Assembly: GCA_015956445.1 (NCBI GenBank)
Contig: WIUZ02000017.1
Location: 1-64,000, forward strand
Reading direction: 5' to 3'
Source: Thelephora terrestris
Taxonomy: Eukaryota > Basidiomycota > Agaricomycetes > Thelephorales > Thelephoraceae
Length of the DNA: 64,000 bases
Under the pieces are notes generated by a model, which saw only the letters and a program-made list of their open reading frames with translations, had not been told where the DNA came from and did not search any database. Each line of letters begins with the position of its first letter. Position 1 is the stretch's first letter. This document shows, one piece after another, positions 61,191 to 64,000 of the stretch. Position numbers and translations under genes: made by a program.

Positions 61191-63599
61191 ATGCGTCATC
61201 AGAACGGGCTACAAGCTCTGTTAATCAAGCTTCAGCCCTTAGCCCCTCAGATCCTCCCATTCTTTGTTATCCCAATCATCACCCTCATCGCACTCAGAAT
61301 CACAAGGTCCTCAATGTTCGGCGCCCTCTTCAACTGGACTTCATCCAGGGACTCATCGACCTCCCATGATAGTCAGGATAGGAAGAGATTGAGGAAGAAG
61401 GGGATCAGGTCCCGTACCGAACAACCCGGTCAGCCCAACGGGGATGCTCGCGCAGGCATGTCGTCCGGCTTCTATTATGACGATTTGTCAATTTTAGCTT
61501 AACCGAACAACAGAGACTCGCACTGCGGATGACGGGCACTATTCTGGATTGGTCAACATGTCGGGAACATACTGCTTCATGAACTCGGTCGTGCAGGTGT
61601 GTCTCGGATTAGTGATACGCCGATGTTCATTTGCTCAACGTCTTGGTTGCAGGCTTTCGCTTCACTATCATACCTACGGCCCCAGATCGAGGATATCCAT
61701 GCGAGGGCGGTCGCACTCGACGTTGAAACACCTGTCATAGATTCCCTCAGAGACCTGCTACATGGTGAGTTTTCAAGCCTATGGTCTCCCAGGTCGCTTA
61801 TGATCCCTAGCCCTGAACATACCGCATTCGAGTCCCAGAGCCATCAAGCCAATACAACTCATTAACGCTCTCTCAGTTGACCCTGAAGGGAGGACAAACC
61901 CACTACTATTCTCACGTGAACACCAAGACGCCCAGGAATTATTCCAGCTGCTTTCGGAATGCATCAAACGCGAAGCTACCGCCGTGGACAAAGAGTATTT
62001 GCGCGATCGGGGTCTCGGGGCTATCTCGAACACCAACGGCTCGTCCAGGCACAAGAACTTAGGTTTTACGGTATTCGATGGTCTCACCGCAAATAGGCGC
62101 AGTTGCGTCGTATGCGGATACACGGAAGCGGTCATGCACTTTAGCTTTGACAATTGGCAACTTGCTGTTCCACGAGTGGTAAGTAATACCGTCTCCCATC
62201 ATTTCTACATGTTGCTCAGTTTTTTAGCCATATTGCACCATCTACGACTGTCTACATGATTACACCCGGCTGGAGAAGCTTACAGACTGCATCTGTAGAA
62301 AGTGTTCGGTGCTCGCCACGCACCAGAAGCTCCTCGCTGAGGCCGAACGTATGACGGCCCTGATGACAATCGAACCAAACCCTTCTCCATCAAGGAAGAA
62401 ACGTGTCAGGGAAGCTCGCAAGCTTGAAGGTCGTGTGAAGACCGCGATTGAAGAAGGGAGGATTGAGGAAGACATACCCGGAGTAAAACTCGAGAAGGTT
62501 TACAGCAAGGAATCCACCAAGCAGGTCATGGTCGCTCGTGTAAGCGTGCTGCCCTCCTCGTGTGATAGGTGCTGATGTCACGTACCAGGCTCCCCATGTG
62601 CTCACATTACATCTTAACCGCTCTCTTCACTTCGGATACTACGCCTCCAAGAACACATGTCAAGTGGAGTTTCCTGAGTTTCTTGACCTTTCGCCATTTG
62701 CAACCTCAGGTCAATTATCAACCAAACCAGATCTTCCCATTTCCTCTCCTCATCAATTACATCAACTAGCTCCATCCGCGACCCAATCACACCACCGGAC
62801 GCTGTACCAACTCTCCGCTGTCGTTTGTCACTACGGGCAACACTCCTACGGCCACTACATCTGCTACAGGCGGAAGCCTCGACCCGTCAGCGCTGGAGCT
62901 GCCCGCTTTTTTCCACCGAAACTTCCTTGCCCTTGGGACTGTAGATGCGAGCGATGTATACAGTTCGGGCCCATCCGTGTTGACGATGGTTTTGACAACA
63001 GACGGAGACCGGGTTATGGTTGGCTACGAATCAGCGATGATTCGGTTCAGGAAGTCGGCTTCGAGACGGTTGCCCTTGAAAGTTCTTCTGCCTTCATGCT
63101 CTTCTACGAGAAGGTTTTACAGCCGAGGGTGTCTTCTGCACGCCAGCAGGCAACCAAAGGTTCTGAGGACACTGTCAGGCCCGAGGACGCACTGTCCAAG
63201 GAACCCAAACTCGCTCAGGAAGGTGATACCCAGTCCCAGGGATCCGGTTCCAGGACGAAAGATGTGCAACCTCGGGTTGTTAGAAATGTTTCTACTCGGC
63301 GGCCTGACAGTCCAATACCGCAGCCAAAGCCAAAAGCCCCAGGTTTGCTTGTCTCAACACCATCGTTGATGCGTGGGGGTTCATATTACAATGCTCAATC
63401 GCAACAGCCACAGTCCCAACCTCAGGCGAACGGCCATGTCAGGATGCCAGCTACAGCATCTGAATCTTGGTATCGCCCCGCATCACCACCACAATTGCAC
63501 CCCCCTCCGCACTCGAACTCACCCAGTAAATCACAATCACGAGTACCCGTCCCCTCTACAACTGCGATACAATACCAACCCCAGCGACTACAAATATAA
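61191..63599 (+). CDS. UBP1: Ubiquitin-specific protease, membrane-anchored (UBP1 type)
   Basis: A cysteine protease removing ubiquitin. Exons 61191-61428, 61514-61596, 61653-61764, 61811-62178, 62228-62539 and 62589-63599 give 707 residues. A membrane segment near the N-terminus (ILPFFVIPIITLIALRI) matches yeast Ubp1. The Cys box is GLVNMSGTYCFMNSVVQ (Cys100), QDAQELFQLLSECI follows, a CxxC pair in RSCVVCGY with CRKC is the finger, and the His box is YGQHSYGHYICYRR (His460). The last 130 residues are Pro/Gln/Ser-rich. The exon 1-2 junction is the least certain; the donor was chosen because it alone gives phase. Confidence 0.9.
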
Positions 63600-64000
63600 T
63601 TATTTCTTTTGTAGGTTTTCTTTCATCTCGTAACTTCTCCCTCTCATCGCAGCCAGAGATGTATTTTTAGCGTTACACATCTCACTTTTGCAAATCACAT
63701 CATTGTCGTTTTTAAGGCAGAATACCAGACTCTCTGCCAGGTACACACAAACTAGAAAAGGAAGCGGAACCTACCAGGCGTGTGTCCCAGCAGGTATGCC
63801 AATTCAGCACTGGTTGTCGATGCGATGCCTCCGTGTCGCGCCTCAGAGAGTAATTTGCGCTCGTGCTCATGTGTGATATGGAAACCATTTATATATCAGT
63901 CAGTTCTCGCAGGCTATGTCGGAGGGTCACCTTCAACCCTCCCCTGGATTATCCACATTTTTTCAGCTCATGCTGTTGCGCGGTGTTGGCGACAGGCGAC
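63600..64000. other. Right edge, no gene assigned
   Basis: 3' flank of the UBP1-type gene. Only short frames without motif are visible. Confidence 0.4.

Overview
The window looks like nuclear DNA of an Agaricomycete (mushroom-forming Basidiomycota). The evidence is: protein-coding genes packed tightly on both strands, very short GT-AG introns (mostly 48-110 nt) breaking nearly every gene, no bacterial-type operons, and a recognisable set of fungal housekeeping proteins. All exon structures below were read by eye; most were accepted because splice sites, reading phase and family motifs agreed.

Left part (1-10.3 kb): this is the accessory region. It holds the end of a coiled-coil gene of unknown role running off the left edge, a fragment resembling a DNA-transposon protein, a broken LRR gene, and a tandem duplication (about 4.57-9.98 kb). 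Each duplicate carries the tail of an LRR gene followed by a gene of the RAI1/DXO (Dom3Z) family of RNA 5'-end decapping and quality-control nucleases. A short fragment of a further RAI1-like copy follows at 10.0 kb.

Middle part (10.5-35.4 kb): ordinary conserved genes. In order: a CON-6-like small stress/conidiation protein, a large low-complexity protein, proteasome subunit alpha (PRE5), COX15, a BolA3-like protein, a HerA/FtsK-like P-loop ATPase, a coiled-coil protein, RRP7, a stomatin-like band-7 protein, a PAF-acetylhydrolase-like esterase and glutaminyl-tRNA synthetase.

Second accessory block (35.6-40.6 kb): an LRR gene and two further RAI1/DXO-like genes, all on the minus strand. Gene order and spacing mirror the left cluster, so the two clusters sit as inverted relatives about 25 kb apart. 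One right-hand copy (37.7-39.0 kb) keeps all recognisable catalytic motifs. The other (35.6-37.2 kb) keeps them too but carries an extra C-terminal tail with predicted membrane segments. The two left-hand full copies have lost the E-x-K metal/catalytic motif. This LRR plus RAI1/DXO gene cluster is the most unusual system in the window.

Right part (41-63.6 kb): RCC1, an aldehyde dehydrogenase, a putative zinc-binding protein, a TMEM135-like membrane protein, the U5 snRNP 40-kDa WD40 protein, an uncharacterised protein with faint Arb1 similarity, delta-1-pyrroline-5-carboxylate dehydrogenase (PUT2), a BTB protein, the cyclophilin-RRM protein PPIL4, a CDC7-type kinase and a UBP1-type deubiquitinase. 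Several pairs are head to head with 136-330 bp between start codons, suggesting shared promoters (COX15/BolA3, PPIL4/CDC7, PRE5/low-complexity gene, TMEM135-like/U5-40K).
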